Below, piece by piece: positions 1-10,449 of a stretch of 64,000 bases of DNA. The stretch lies in NCBI GenBank assembly GCA_021234155.1, contig JAJEKV010000036.1, positions 1,868,777-1,932,776 of the forward strand, written 5' to 3'. The DNA comes from Isoetes taiwanensis (lineage: Eukaryota > Streptophyta > Lycopodiopsida > Isoetales > Isoetaceae). The notes under the pieces are model-generated. The model was not told the DNA's origin and searched no databases. It worked only from the letters and a program-made list of their open reading frames with translations. The position numbers were made by a program, and so were the translations under genes. Position 1 is the first letter of the stretch. Every line of letters begins with the position of its first letter.

Positions 1-383
1 TAGTGTCCGTTGGGAGTTCTTGTCTGCCATGATGTTAGCGTTGGGCTGTGGTCCATGCTTTACAGAGACAGTCATGAAGCTGCATAGGTCAGCATGTGGC
101 GGAGGCACTGTCTCAGTTGTTTTTTGCTGCAGTGGAGGAGGGGGTGGTGGATGGGCTTCGGATGCAGGATGGTAGCCAGCAGATTATTAACCAGTTTGCC
201 GATGACACTTTCCTCTTCTTGGTGGCAGAAGAGAGGAATTTGCGAAATGTGAAGGGTTTGCTGGATACTTTCTCCTTGGCCTCGGGCATTCGTCTGAATT
301 GGGGTAAGTGCTCCGCATTATGGGCCCAGCTGACTCCGCCGGCCAGCAGGGCTAAGGGCCAGTTGAGGGCTGAAAAGATTTGA
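1..383 (+). pseudogene. LINE-A reverse transcriptase fragment (palm, motif C)
   Basis: The open frame from 96 to 383 contains NQFADDTFLFL, the LINE version of the RT catalytic YxDD motif (here FADD). It is followed by a segment resembling the region after the palm (LASGIRLNWGKCSALW), where LINE RTs typically read 'sGL.iN..Ks'. Sequence before 96 looks like the same gene in another frame with a stop (gca tag at 86-91). The frame runs out at about 383, where copia sequence begins. The matching downstream part of the LINE resumes at about 3646. As a domain call this is secure; the subfamily is not determined, though the zinc-binding domain downstream suggests a plant L1-type LINE. Confidence 0.75.
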
Positions 384-430
384 ACCCACTTTAGCTTACA
401 CTTTTCTTGTATCAGGCGCTTATTTCTGCA

Positions 431-603
431 TGTATCAGGATCAAGATAGAAATAGACTCCCCCGCTATTTCTATCTTCTTTACAACAGTTTTCCATGTGT
501 ATTCAACGAATACTTTGTTATTAATAGCCTTTCATTAAGACTAACTTCTTCTGTTAGGGTTCTCTTGCAGTTCTTCAGAGATGAATCAATGCTCTCTCCA
601 ACA
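431..603 (-). repeat. 3' LTR of copia-1
   Basis: Read on the - strand, this 173-bp stretch starts TGTTGGAGAG and ends CCTGATACA, i.e. TG...CA ends. It is preceded by a purine tract with GGGGGAGTG (on + about 604-614), a polypurine tract. It lies directly after the end of the copia-1 RNase H frame, where a 3' LTR should be. No second copy of this LTR is in the window, so the boundaries rest on the TG/CA ends and the PPT only. Confidence 0.55.
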
Positions 604-614
604 CTCCCCCGTTC

Positions 615-1380
615 GACTCTGGATAGAATACTCCCCCATTCATCGAAGAACTCCTTAGATTCTGTCATCCAAGCCCAAGGTTTTACAATGCTGCATGAAT
701 TTGTCTCTGCTGACCGGTTTTGTTAAGATGTTTGCTGGCATCTCCTCAGTTGGTAGGTACTCCATTTTAATAGTTCTATCTTCGATCCTTTCCCTTGTGA
801 AATGATGATGTATACCTATGTGTTTCGATCTCTTATACAAGATTGGATTGGCAGTTAATGCAATGCTGTTGTGGTTATCATTATACACAATGGTTGGACC
901 TGTTTGTGTATCCTAATTCATCTAGAAACTGCCGTATCCACAGAATTTCACGTACCACAGCTGATGTTGCCATGTACTCAACTTCACAAGAAGACAATGC
1001 TACACTGGTTTGCTTGCAACTTGTCCAGGTAACTGCTGCTCCGTGTAACGTTGAACACTGTGACTGATCGCCTAGTGTCAATATCCTCGGCCCAATCCGC
1101 ATCCACAAAGCCCACAAGTTTGACCTCAGGATCATTCGAATCTGGTCTGAATAGAAGACCTGGTCTGGATAGAAGACCCATATGCATATTTCCCCCGAAG
1201 ATATCGAAGGATCCGATTTACTGCACGCCAATGCTCAAGACCAGGATCAGCCATGAACCTACTAACAACACCGACGGCTTGAGCAATATCTGGACGAGTA
1301 TTCACCATAATATGCAGCAGTGCCCACAGCACTACGGTAAGCAATGTTTTGCACAAAGTTTATCAATGGCAGCTGCTTGA
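615..1380 (-). pseudogene. copia-1 RT C-terminus and RNase H (Ty1/copia remnant)
   Basis: Three - strand frames give the end of a Ty1/copia polyprotein in order. At 1356-1180: MVNTRPDIAQAVGVVSRFM followed by a 'RILRYLRG' segment, the RT-RNase H junction. At 1130-880: RNase H with SVALSSCEVEYMATS and the ILWIRQFL region. At 888-655: the tail with HIGIHHHFTRERI and LPTEEMPANILTKP, typical copia C-terminal motifs. Frame changes between them mean at least two frameshifts. Gag, PR, IN and most of RT are absent, so this is a 3' fragment. It lies in opposite orientation to copia-2 and has a different LTR, so it is probably a separate insertion. Confidence 0.85.
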
Positions 1381-1439
1381 TGGATTAGAAGAGAACGAGT
1401 AGAGCGGCTCTCTTAATCTGCAAGCTAAGACATTGCCGA

Positions 1440-1712
1440 ATGGGCCCCAGATCTGTCATCTTGAAGGTGGCAGCCAGAGCATATTCCTATGCTCTCGCTT
1501 TTCTAGCCGGAATCCTTGAATGCAGCAAATCGCTTGGGCATCTGATTGTTTGCAAAATCTTCCTTTATCTTCTATTACAGAGATATGGCTATATGAATAG
1601 AAGCGGCAACAAGTACTTGTATCAGGGTTTTCTTTGTCTGTAAGATTTGATGCAGCGTTATTTGCTGTATTTGTTGTGAATCTGGTTCTTTTTTTATACA
1701 AAGAAACTAACA
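1440..1712 (+). repeat. Putative 5' LTR (3' part) of copia-2
   Basis: This segment ends in ...AACTAACA, one base before a tRNA-Met-type primer site, exactly where a copia 5' LTR should end. Its left boundary is uncertain: no clear TG start was found and no second LTR copy is in the window. I see no coding content in 1381-1712. Confidence 0.4.
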
Positions 1713-1713
1713 G

Positions 1714-1726
1714 TGGTATCAGAGCC
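1714..1726 (+). other. Primer binding site of copia-2 (initiator tRNA-Met type)
   Basis: TGGTATCAGAGCC is the canonical plant copia primer binding site, complementary to the 3' end of initiator tRNA-Met. It sits one base after the putative LTR end and upstream of the gag start at 1730. Confidence 0.85.
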
Positions 1727-1729
1727 AAT

Positions 1730-3645
1730 ATGGCTAGTCGGTTTGGAGCTTCCCTGCCGAGTGCAGTGGATGTGTATAATGTATAATGGTGGGTCTGGAT
1801 TTCAAGTATGGAAATCCAAAATTAAGAGGATCTTGAAGACTGAAGGAGTTTGGGATATTGTGAAGCCTCCAAAGGGTGCAGATGAGCTGCACAAAGCGAT
1901 GACAAAACTCGAGAAGCTGAAACTGAGCGATGAGGAAGTAAAAAAGGAGAAGAAGGCCAAGGACAAAGCTGGAGCATCTGATACATCTGCAAAAATTAAC
2001 GAAGCAAAAGGTATCATTTGCAGCAAGGTTAGTCCCAGCATTTTGTTGAGACTGCAAGGATTATCACCGCAAGAGATGTGGCTGTATCTTCTCAAAAATT
2101 ATGAAAGTAAGTCATCTTTGCAAATAGATGTTTTGGAAAAGGAACTAAGACGTCTTAAATTTCATGACGGTGATAATCTAGAAGTATTTTTTCAAACTTT
2201 GGATATGATAGTATTTGATCTAAAAGCTGCTGGTGCTGTATTATCCAAAGAAGCTGAGATATTAGCTATCTCAAGAGCTTTCTCAGCATATGATGAGCAG
2301 ATTGCAATGTTTCTGAGAAATGTAACAAAGAATCGTGAACAAGCCGAAAGGATAGTCCGAACTAAAATTGAGCAAAAAAAATTAGTAAGAAACGATGATG
2401 AAGGGGCTGAAATCCTTTACACAAGAGGTCGCAAAGGTAGAGGAGGTAAAGTTGGTCCATGTTTTGCATGTAATGAGTACGGGCATATAAAAGCTAATTG
2501 TCCAAAACTAGGTAAAGAAATATCATGCTATAATTGTGGGGGAAAAGGTCATATGTCACCAACGTGTTCTAGTCCAAAAAAGAAAGGAAGAATTGCAGGT
2601 AATAGAGGAGGAGCTTCACGAGGAAGAGGTCGAGACGGATCGAGCTCCATAAATATAACTGTTGAATCCACTGAACAAGAAGAAGATACTGAGGTAATAC
2701 CAGAGATTTGCATTGGTATTAAAGAAAATACTCGTGCTAATTCTCTTGTGATAGATAGTGGAGCTGAGCGATCCGTAGTCAGTTCTTCAGATATGCTTGT
2801 TGAATGCTCAATGTCTGGACCAAGACATATTCAGTTGGGCAATGGGAGCTTGCAACAAGTTGTTGGAGTAGGGATTCTGGAGTTGTTTGATTTAAAAGGC
2901 AAACCTGTAAGCCTGAAAGATGTTTTGTGTGTGCCGAATTTGATCAAAAACTTAATTTCTGTAAGTCAGCTAGTAGACTTGGGTTATAAGGTAGTATTTG
3001 AACAAAAATATTGCAAGATATTGCGTGATAATAAAATAGTTTTCTTAGCAAGAAGAATTGGTGACTTGTTTGAGTTAAGGAAAAGTAGAACATTTGAAGT
3101 AAATGCTACGTTGTTACCATCTATTAAGTTATGGCATGAGTGGCTAGCTCATACTCATGTAAAAAACATTGAAATTATGGCCAAGAAAGGTCTAATAAAT
3201 AGTTCAAAAGAAAACTGTCAGTTTGTTTGTTATGGATGTATGCTAGGAAAGCATACAAGGATGCCTTTTAAGAAAAGCAATAAGCATGCAAAGGATCTTC
3301 TGGAATTAGTACATACTGACTTGTGCGGACCAATGAATATAACAAGTATGAGTGGAAAAAGCTATTATATTTCATTTATTGATGACTATAGTAGAAGAAG
3401 TAAGTGCTATTTTTTAAGGGCTAAGCATCAAGCTTTGGATGTGTTTAAGCAGTTTGTAGCTGAAGTTGAATGTGAGACGGGGAAGAAGGTAAAATGTATA
3501 AGGTCCGATAGAGGTGGAGAATATTTGTCAAAGAAATTTAAGAGTTTTTGTTCTGAGCGAGGTATAAGAAGACAACTCACTTACAGATACAGTCCTCAGC
3601 AAAATGGAGTAGCAGAAGGCAAAAATAGAACAGTATTGGATGCAG
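1730..3645 (+). pseudogene. copia-2 gag-protease-integrase (3'-truncated Ty1/copia polyprotein)
   Basis: Gag probably starts at the ATG at 1730, then shifts frame near 1780 into a long frame that stays open to the break. Domains in order: UBN2-type gag (about 1800-2400; FQVWKSKIKRIL); two CCHC knuckles at about 2458-2580 (CFACNEYGHIKANC, CYNCGGKGHMSPTC); aspartic protease (LVIDSGAERSVVSS, about 2745); GAG-pre-integrase HHCC region (LWHEWLAHTH ... CYGCMLGKH); integrase core with all three acidic residues visible (HTDLCGP, IRSDRGGEY, SPQQNGVAEGKNRT). At about 3645 the frame jumps into LINE sequence, so RT and RNase H are missing. It is a truncated element. Base composition is more AT-rich than the flanking LINE. 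Confidence 0.9.
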
Positions 3646-4615
3646 CTATTCCCTTGGAAGGTGCTTCCAGGTAATGTGTGTACTAAGCTGTTGGGTATTC
3701 CCTTTGGAGGGGATGTTTCCATGGGGAGGGTGTGGGATGAGATTTTGCAGGGGTTACAGAAACACCTCAATTGGTAGAAGGGTAGCAAGTTGTCCATGGC
3801 AGGTAGGATCACTATTGTCAAGTCAGTACTTTGTAGCACTCATGTGTATACAACGTCTGCGATGTTAGATCCTGAGGGTAAGATACAGGCTTTGGATAAG
3901 ATTGTTCGAAATTTTGTGTGGGGCGGGGATGATGAAGGGGTGGTTGTTAAAGTGGCTTGGTGGAAGTGTCTCCGCCTCCGGGAGGATGGGGGCTTAGCCA
4001 TTCTGGATTTGGCACTGCATAGTAAGGTGTTGGTCTCCAAGTTTGTTTGGAGCATTCTGCAGGATGGAGCATCTTCTCCTGGTGCGGCGCTGTTGTTGCA
4101 GTCTCTTCGCCATTGTGTGGCATTTGGGAAGCCGTCTGTGCAAGTGGAGTTGCCTTGGGCACTTTTGTATGGTCTCCGGCCTTTTCCACATGCATCCCCT
4201 TTTCTCACGGGGGTGTTGCGGGCTTGGGATCATGTGCGTGTGCTCTTCCAACTAGATTATGCCTCAGTTTATCACCACTCTTCTCCTTTCTTGTGGGTTC
4301 CTCTGCGCACTTGCCCTTGGCTGCCATCGTGCATGCTCGGACGCAGGCCCGTTGGAGACGAGCTGCTGTGCTCACCTTGGAGGATTGGTATTGGGGTGGT
4401 CAACTAGCTTCGTGGGAATTCTTTCGAGCTCGCTTTCGCCTGAGGGGCAGTGACCGGGCTATCTGGAAACAAGTGGCGGAGAGTATTCCGCGACACATAC
4501 CTATAGTCCCTTAGGATGATGTGGTGGTGCAGCTTTGGAAGGTTCATCCGGATGTTGTGTCTTCTTGTTTTGTGCGGTCTTGTTACCGGGTGCTGGCTAT
4601 TCATGACTTATATTT
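3646..4615 (+). pseudogene. LINE-A post-RT region
   Basis: The LINE resumes here with a 'KLLGIPFGG' segment, the usual plant LINE motif after the palm. The frame 3790-4407 then reads LSMAGRITIVKSVL, NFVWGGDD and WWKCLRLREDGGLAI. This is the typical plant LINE stretch 'LS.aGR..liksVl...p.Y......' through 'F.W........v.W..lc.p...GGLGl'. A frame change near 4400 continues toward the zinc-binding domain (VQLWKVHPDVVSSCF, about 4530-4570), with an in-frame stop near 4512. The 3' edge is set by the AT-rich insert. Confidence 0.75.
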
Positions 4616-4624
4616 CTTATATTT

Positions 4625-5205
4625 CTTATTAGCTAGAATGACTTTAGCTAAACTTGCTCGATATTAATCCCAAAACTTTCTGTGGTTTAGCTAAACTGTA
4701 CACATTTTTCCTCTTATACTTTCTAGCGTTTAGCTAAAGTAACCCAAATATCATCCCAAAAATTTCTATGGTGTGACCAACAGAAAATATTAAGCCAAAT
4801 TACTATACTTTTTTTCAATATATTCCACTTATTTTAGTCATTTTCTTTGTGAAAACATTCTAAAATAATGCTAACTAGCAAAGTCTAGGACTCAAATTAA
4901 TTCATAATGCTAGAAACTAAATTACTAATCATATATTTCATATAAACTAGAATGATGTTAGCTAAACTAGCCTGAAATTCATTCTAAAAGTTTCTATGGC
5001 TTAGCTAAACAATACAAAATTTCACTCTCTTACTTTCTAGCGTTTGGCTAAAGAGCTCCAGGGTTGGTGCAGTCCCGAAAAAAGTTAAGCTAAAATTATT
5101 ATTTTTTTCCCAATTTTTTCCATTTACTTTAGCCAATTTTTTTTTTTAAATGTGCTGAAAAATCGCCAAATAGCTAAGTTTAGCCCTTAAATTATTCCAT
5201 CCTTC
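4625..5205. repeat. AT-rich insert: two about 314-bp units with 43-bp-spaced palindromes
   Basis: No coding content. Two diverged direct copies (about 4625-4938 and 4939-5205) each carry three near-identical palindromic 10-mers of the TTTAGCTAAA type: 4643, 4686, 4729 in unit 1 and 4957, 5000, 5043 in unit 2. Spacing is exactly 43 bp within units and 314 bp between them. The insert interrupts LINE-A within its zinc-binding domain, so it is younger than the LINE. It could be a MITE-like or satellite-like element; no flanking TSD was defined. Confidence 0.7.
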
Positions 5206-5907
5206 AGGCAAGTGGTCTCTGCAGCTTCCGGGTTCTCGATGGCGCTCGGTTTGGATGTGGACGTGGAGCTCACTTTCCCCACCAAAGGTTAGGGTGCTTC
5301 TGTGGCAGGTGGTGCACCGCTGTATCAGGGTGAATGCCCTTGTGAGTCAGTTTAGGCCGGGTGTGAACCCTCTCTGCCCTTGTCGTGGCCTTCATCGTGA
5401 GACTGTGGAGCATTGTCTGGTTTTATGCCCTCACTTGCAAGCTGCCTGGGATTGAGTTAGGGTTCTGTTTCAGGTGAGATTGACTAGCCAGCAGTTGCTA
5501 CTTCATGGTATCCTGGTGCTTGGCCGCTCTTGCGGCAGAAAGCCTTGCATGTGTGCGTGGCTTGGTTGGTGTAGCTGATTTGGAAGCGGCGGCAGTTGTG
5601 GATCTTTTAGGAGATTCAGCAGCCTGCAGCCTCTCTGATTCCTCGATTCAGGTACAAGCTATTTCAAAGTTTTCTGGTGTTTCCGGGATTAGTAGAGCGA
5701 AAGTTTGCCATTTGGTGGGACTTCTTGGGTGTTGTAGATGGTGATGGTCGATTTGTACAGCAGTAGAGTTGCAGTTTTTCTGTAAGTTTGTTGTGGAGTG
5801 TCGAGGTATCGCTGTCTCTTTGGGGCAGTTCTCCTTCCTCCTCACTGCTTTGTAACATTACCATTCCTTTAATGTATTGATGACACAGTTCTTCAAAAAA
5901 AAAAAAA
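5206..5907 (+). pseudogene. LINE-A zinc-binding (zf-RVT) domain, 3' UTR and poly(A)
   Basis: The frame 5255-5455 reads WSSLSPPKVRVLLWQVVHRC, then a CPCRG element and ETVEHCLVLCPHLQAAW. That is the zf-RVT domain found at the C-terminus of plant LINE proteins (C-x-C ... E-x-x-x-H-x-x-x-x-C). It continues the VHPDVVSS segment left of the insert. After a stop near 5460 no further domain is seen. The remainder looks like degraded C-terminus and 3' UTR ending in 13 A at 5895-5907. Confidence 0.8.
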
Positions 5908-8900
5908 CCTAGATTTGACCTTGATTAATCTGTCCTTTGACAGCCAAGGATTACCATTAAGTTGGCTAATTAATGTACTCTTGCAAATGACTTTCCCTTC
6001 CACCATCACATGGTGCTGCACCTTATGTTGGATTCCTTCTGCGTGATCTACCATCTCATCGAATACATGTTTCAATTGTGACTGATCGGCTGCAACCTCA
6101 TCATCCTCGGTGCTTGAGGACATTTCTTGCAAAGGGATTGTGCACTTCTAAGTCCTCTTTGTAGCAAACAAATGACTAATTCATCTGTAGCTACACCCCC
6201 ATAATCTCCCAAGTTTGCTGCTGCCATATTAACTTGACCAACAAATTGCGTTTCTAACTTGGACCAAATATTCTCCATTTTAGCGTGTGCTTTGGGGAAA
6301 AGCAAATCAGCTTGTGCCTGGTACTCTGCTACTTTATTCAATGCACCTGCACTATGGAGAAGGTCTGCCCCATCATAACTACGCTCGTTCCCAACCATAC
6401 CACCTACTTTAGCGAAAAAGTTCTCACAACAATCGCTGCCCGTCAAATCAAGTGGAGCCATTAGGGTTGGGAAAAAATCTCTAAAATACTTCACCAGCAA
6501 GACTACAAAATGGCAAGAGATCTCTATGTCCACAAATGTCTGTTGACTGATGAAATTCTCCTTCACTGAATAAATATGGTGATGAAATCAACCACAATCT
6601 CCACAATCTAGATTATGAAAGCAAGGACAACAGTTATTGATTATCTAAAACACTATATGACGGAAACTAGAAGTACCTAAAGAAGAAGGCAACAGTTGCT
6701 GCAGCCTCAACTCGAGCTGCCAAGTCCTTGTATGGGGATAAGAAAATGTCTATGTACAAAGCTACTACCTTCAGATATATCTCCATTTCAAGATTATTCT
6801 CCCTTTTTGTGTTGTTCTCTTCTCTCAAATATGTAAGCCACTGTTGAACCCTGTGACTTGCAAGTCGTTGCACGGCTCTCCAATTCTGACGATCCACCCG
6901 CTTGACATCACCTAGCTCCAGACAAGCCCTCAAGATGCTTCCGCCATAGATCTTGTATTCGCTGCCACTGGTCTGCAACAGCACTTGCATCAAACTTGTT
7001 GCAAGTTAGTTGAATTGCCAAGACTAGCTTGGGTAGTTTAGGATGTAGAGGGTTCACTATTATTACACGAGCATAGTGCGCAATGGCACATTCATCATAA
7101 GCTCGGCTTACATTTGAAAACCCTTCAGCTCCTTCACCAACTTTTACCACAAAACACTCATCACAAATGTGGTTGTGTTTCTGACCGCAGAAACCCTGCA
7201 ACACATCATCCCGAGCATACCATCTGATTGCCTTTTTAATAACAGTCTTGTCTTCAGCAGCCAAACATGGCACTCCGCATGGTGGATGAAGACCTAATTT
7301 GTCCATCTTCTTCTTGTATGTTCTAGCCAGCATCTCAAAATTATCCTCGCATATACCAACCCTATATTGATGCTGAGTTCTACATCTCCGTTTAGTAGTG
7401 AAGATATGTGGCCCACCAAAATTACTGCTCAAGAAGTCGTGCATTCTAGCACCACCCCATATCTTTACGATTCAAATACCTGCTTAGCGGTTTCATAGTA
7501 TCTCTTACTCACACTAGGCTTGTTTAAATTGGAAGCTAAATCCACTAAAAAATTCCAAAGCCCTTGCTTTCCCTCAAACTTCCCATTCCTATAAGCTTGT
7601 TCTACGTCCCTGCAAAATTTTGAGATATCCTTCCTCTTCATAGATTCGGTCACGGTCTCACGTAAAGTCTTAATGCCCGATTGAGAGGGCAAGACATCTT
7701 CTCTTGAGCCGAAATTCTCCTTCTTTAAATAACGTAAAAGCTCCTGGCGTAGATTGAGCCTGATGAAGGAGCTGCTTTCTTTGTTAAATAACCAAGCCTG
7801 ATTCTAGACTTGGTGGACCTACTTCCTCGCCTTACATCTTTTTGTTGCTGCCTGGATACTCTCATCTTGAAGTCTCTCTCCTTTGAAATGGTGGAATAAG
7901 GCATGCATTGGTGATTGTTAGACGAGATAGAAGGCATCACTCATGCCGAAACGTTCCAACTATTGCGCTTTCTTGGCCTGGAATGCTAATCCTCACATGT
8001 GACTCACTATACCAGTTCACTCCACGCTTAATGTCCCCAAGAAAAGGCTTTAAATCCACTGTTTTATTATTATATCTGTACACCCCTTGCCAATAACCCC
8101 AACACAAACTTGATAGAAGCATCCTACCTGGTTTTACATTGAATACTCAATATCATTAACTAACACCCACCCTAAACTTACTTATTTACCAACAAACAGA
8201 AATGACAACCACATCTAAGTACTTACTTTCCGCTGCAGTGCTCGTCCTTGCTTCGTTTATCCCTGCGCCACTTGGACCTGCTCCACTGGTGCCATCACTA
8301 GCAGACACTATAAAGAGAGAAACAGTAAATAAACTATAAAGAGAGATAAATTTAATGGTACTATGATTTAAATGCATAACAACAAATAAGAACAAAAGTT
8401 GGAGTGCGCTCTTGTGCATCTGCAAACATGTCTGCATTTCAATTCTAGGAATGACTAGCAACAAATGCATCTCACAATGAGTTGCTTTATTGATCTTTTG
8501 CACCATGCAGGAAGCTTCAAGAAGCATAGGTTTTGCACTTCAAATTTCAGCCCAAAAAAAGTTCGCACTTACATCAGTTATCGTGTAGACCATTGTATCT
8601 TAGTCTGGTTATCTTCAAACTTCTAAATGGGAGGTCTATGTTCACTATTGCAGCTTTGAGTGCTAGGTGATCCGCACGTCTTTGTCCTACTATCAGACAT
8701 CTAAGATTGCCGAAGCGACTGAATTCAAACGCACAATGAATGGCTGTGCAGAACCATTGCTTTGGAGTGTGGAAACAAGAGCCATAGAAAGCTCAAAAGG
8801 TGCTTTGGTACGGGCTTTGGTAATTGACCAGGACATCCAAAACTGTCACAACATAACATGTTAGCCGTATGATTGTTTGGCCCAAGTTTTTTATATATGG

Positions 8901-9786
8901 TCATGCAGAGACCGCATGTACTCATTTCAACTCTACTTTTGCACTTTCACATTCTAAACATGAATGCTCTTGTTTGGTAGCACCAAGTTTTGAATTAAGT
9001 TTAAACGGCTACATTTTAGCCTAGCAAAAAACTCTTTCAATTATGCCTAGCAGAAAACTCTTTCAAACATGTATAAAAGAAGTCATCTATCAATATCTAC
9101 TTTAAGAAACATTGCCAACCAGATCACATCATACCTAAGAAATGAGAGACAATGGTTTCCTGTTGTATCTCAGTCGGCCTTTAATTTCTGGATTGTAATG
9201 AGATGTCAAGTAAACAGTTTACTCTCTGACAGTTTAATGCAAAGGGATGGTTCAAGAAGCTGCATTCGATGGCAAAAGAATTCCTTAAAAATACTTGCGT
9301 ACAAACAAAGTAGGAGATTAACAAACCTTGTGGTAAGAAGGTAAACAATGACTGCTGTTTCGCTTCCAGTGTGGAGAACTTGGATGGCCGACCAAGTTTT
9401 TTGCGATTTTCCTCATACTTTTTAACATGGGCTTGGGAGGTGATATGCTCTGTCGCTGAAACTATAATATCACCTGCCAAAGATACATTTAATCATGTAA
9501 GAAGAAGACGGGGAAGAAGAGCGCATTCGAATAGAGACATCAAATTTGGCTTCATCACCATGACCAAGGAGGGAAAAAGTTTACCGCTTGGTGGAAAAAG
9601 TTTCAGACCCCTTGAACAAATGTCACAAGTGATGAGGATCCTGTTAAGGTTACTGTAGTCTCCAAAAGAAGGGGCGTACAGTGAGAATGACATGCCATTC
9701 TCCATTGACCATTTCGCAAGCTCACCCTCCAGCAACCCTTGAACTTGTTTCTTATTTGCTTCCAACACAAGCTTTACATGTTCACC
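5908..9786 (-). pseudogene. 3' half of an unassigned DNA-transposase-like gene
   Basis: A series of - strand frames at 9784-9493, about 9476-9356, 8122-7937, 7940-7465, 7444-6908, 6993-6667 and 6566-5908 read like exons of one gene. A splice acceptor (TTGCTACACAG, - strand, about 9797-9787) precedes the first. Recognisable features: an HITSQAHVKKYEENRKKLGR segment like a degenerate zinc finger (about 9440); SSNFGGPHIFTTKRRCRTQ and AAEDKTVIKKAIRWYARDD (about 7420-7220); VNPLHPKLPKLVLAIQLTC; LTGSDCCENFFAKVGGM followed by GNERSYDGADLLHS (about 6440-6360). The ENFF block recalls the C-terminal RNase H-fold part of P-element/THAP-type transposases, but I cannot assign the family. Its 5' half lies beyond the gypsy element at 20813-21860. 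Junctions between frames and possible frameshifts were not resolved. Confidence 0.5.
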
Positions 9787-9830
9787 TGTGTAGCAAATAA
9801 TTAGGAGGTAGTTAGGGAATATAAAACCTA

Positions 9831-10402
9831 TGTTAGTCCTGTACGTCCTGGTACAGGACTATTCATGCACACCACGGAACAAGGTAGGAACAAGATGCCA
9901 GGACCAGGTCAAGGTCAAGCATCAGGTAGCAAACCCTCGCCGAAGACCATGCCGAAGACCACGCCAAAGAAGAGGCAGAGAACAGATAAATGATGCACCT
10001 GCAGAAGTACAGTCAGCACTTAGCGTGATTCTAGGCACGTAAAGAAGGCACCGCAAGATTTTCTGAAAATCAGGCTTTGATCAAGGAGTTGGTAGCGAAA
10101 TCTGCCAAACACCTATTTTGGCCCCAAGGCCATTGTACTATATATGAGTAGAGTTAGAACTCAGTTTCCTAGATGAGTTTTAGTCCTTGTCTCGAGTCTT
10201 TTTCTCGTTTTCGAGAGCTTATGTACACTCAGTGATATCAAGGAAGCATCATTATCTTCACTGTTTGTTGTTCTTTCCTGTTTTTCCTTTTCGGTTCCTT
10301 TGTAAAATCCCGTGTGACACTCAGCTAGGATTTTCCTGTTTGATCCAAGGGTCCTCACCGAGGGCTGTCTTGCAGGAGATCCCGAACCCAGACCCCTAAA
10401 CA
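9831..10402 (+). repeat. gypsy-1 5' LTR
   Basis: 572 bp, from TGTTAGTCCTG to CCCTAAACA. It matches 20248-20812 over its whole length with scattered changes, the largest cluster near 9985-10030. It begins with TG and ends with CA. Confidence 0.9.
10138..10148 (+). promoter_or_regulatory. Candidate TATA box in gypsy-1 5' LTR
   Basis: CTATATATGAG is conserved in the 3' LTR (about 20549) and in the copy-2 LTR (about 44679), inside a well-conserved stretch, where the U3/R boundary of the LTR could be. Confidence 0.5.
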
Positions 10403-10422
10403 CTGTCGCCGCTGCCGGGTCT
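10403..10422 (+). other. gypsy-1 primer binding site (tRNA-Asp type)
   Basis: Directly after the LTR the sequence reads CTGTCGCCGCTGCCGGGTCT. This resembles the TGGCGCCGTTGCCGGG site that many plant gypsy elements use to pair with tRNA-Asp, with a few mismatches and a one-base offset from the LTR end. No tRNA-Met-type site is present here. Confidence 0.6.
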
Positions 10423-10449
10423 GATCTTTCTTCTTTTCTTCCTTTTAGT

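Larger units (their letters stand above)
1..5907 (+). mobile_element. LINE-A, non-LTR retrotransposon with nested insertions
   Basis: Three + strand blocks belong to one LINE: an RT fragment (1-383), the post-RT region (3646-4615) and a C-terminal zinc-binding domain with 3' end (5206-5907). They are collinear in protein order and end in a run of 13 A at 5895-5907, the usual LINE 3' tail. The gaps are filled by copia fragments (384-3645) and an AT-rich repeat insert (4616-5205). The 5' end lies before the window. Frameshifts and stops show the element is dead. The A tail abuts the 3' end of the - strand transposase-like gene, so the LINE probably landed there. Confidence 0.8.

Noticed and set aside
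3840-4251. Long antisense frames over the LINE-A post-RT region
   Set aside because: They mirror the real + strand LINE coding frame and contain no domain.
8186-9344. Separate small genes between 8186 and 9344
   Set aside because: The short frames lack start context and domains and fit better as intron sequence of the - strand transposase-like gene.
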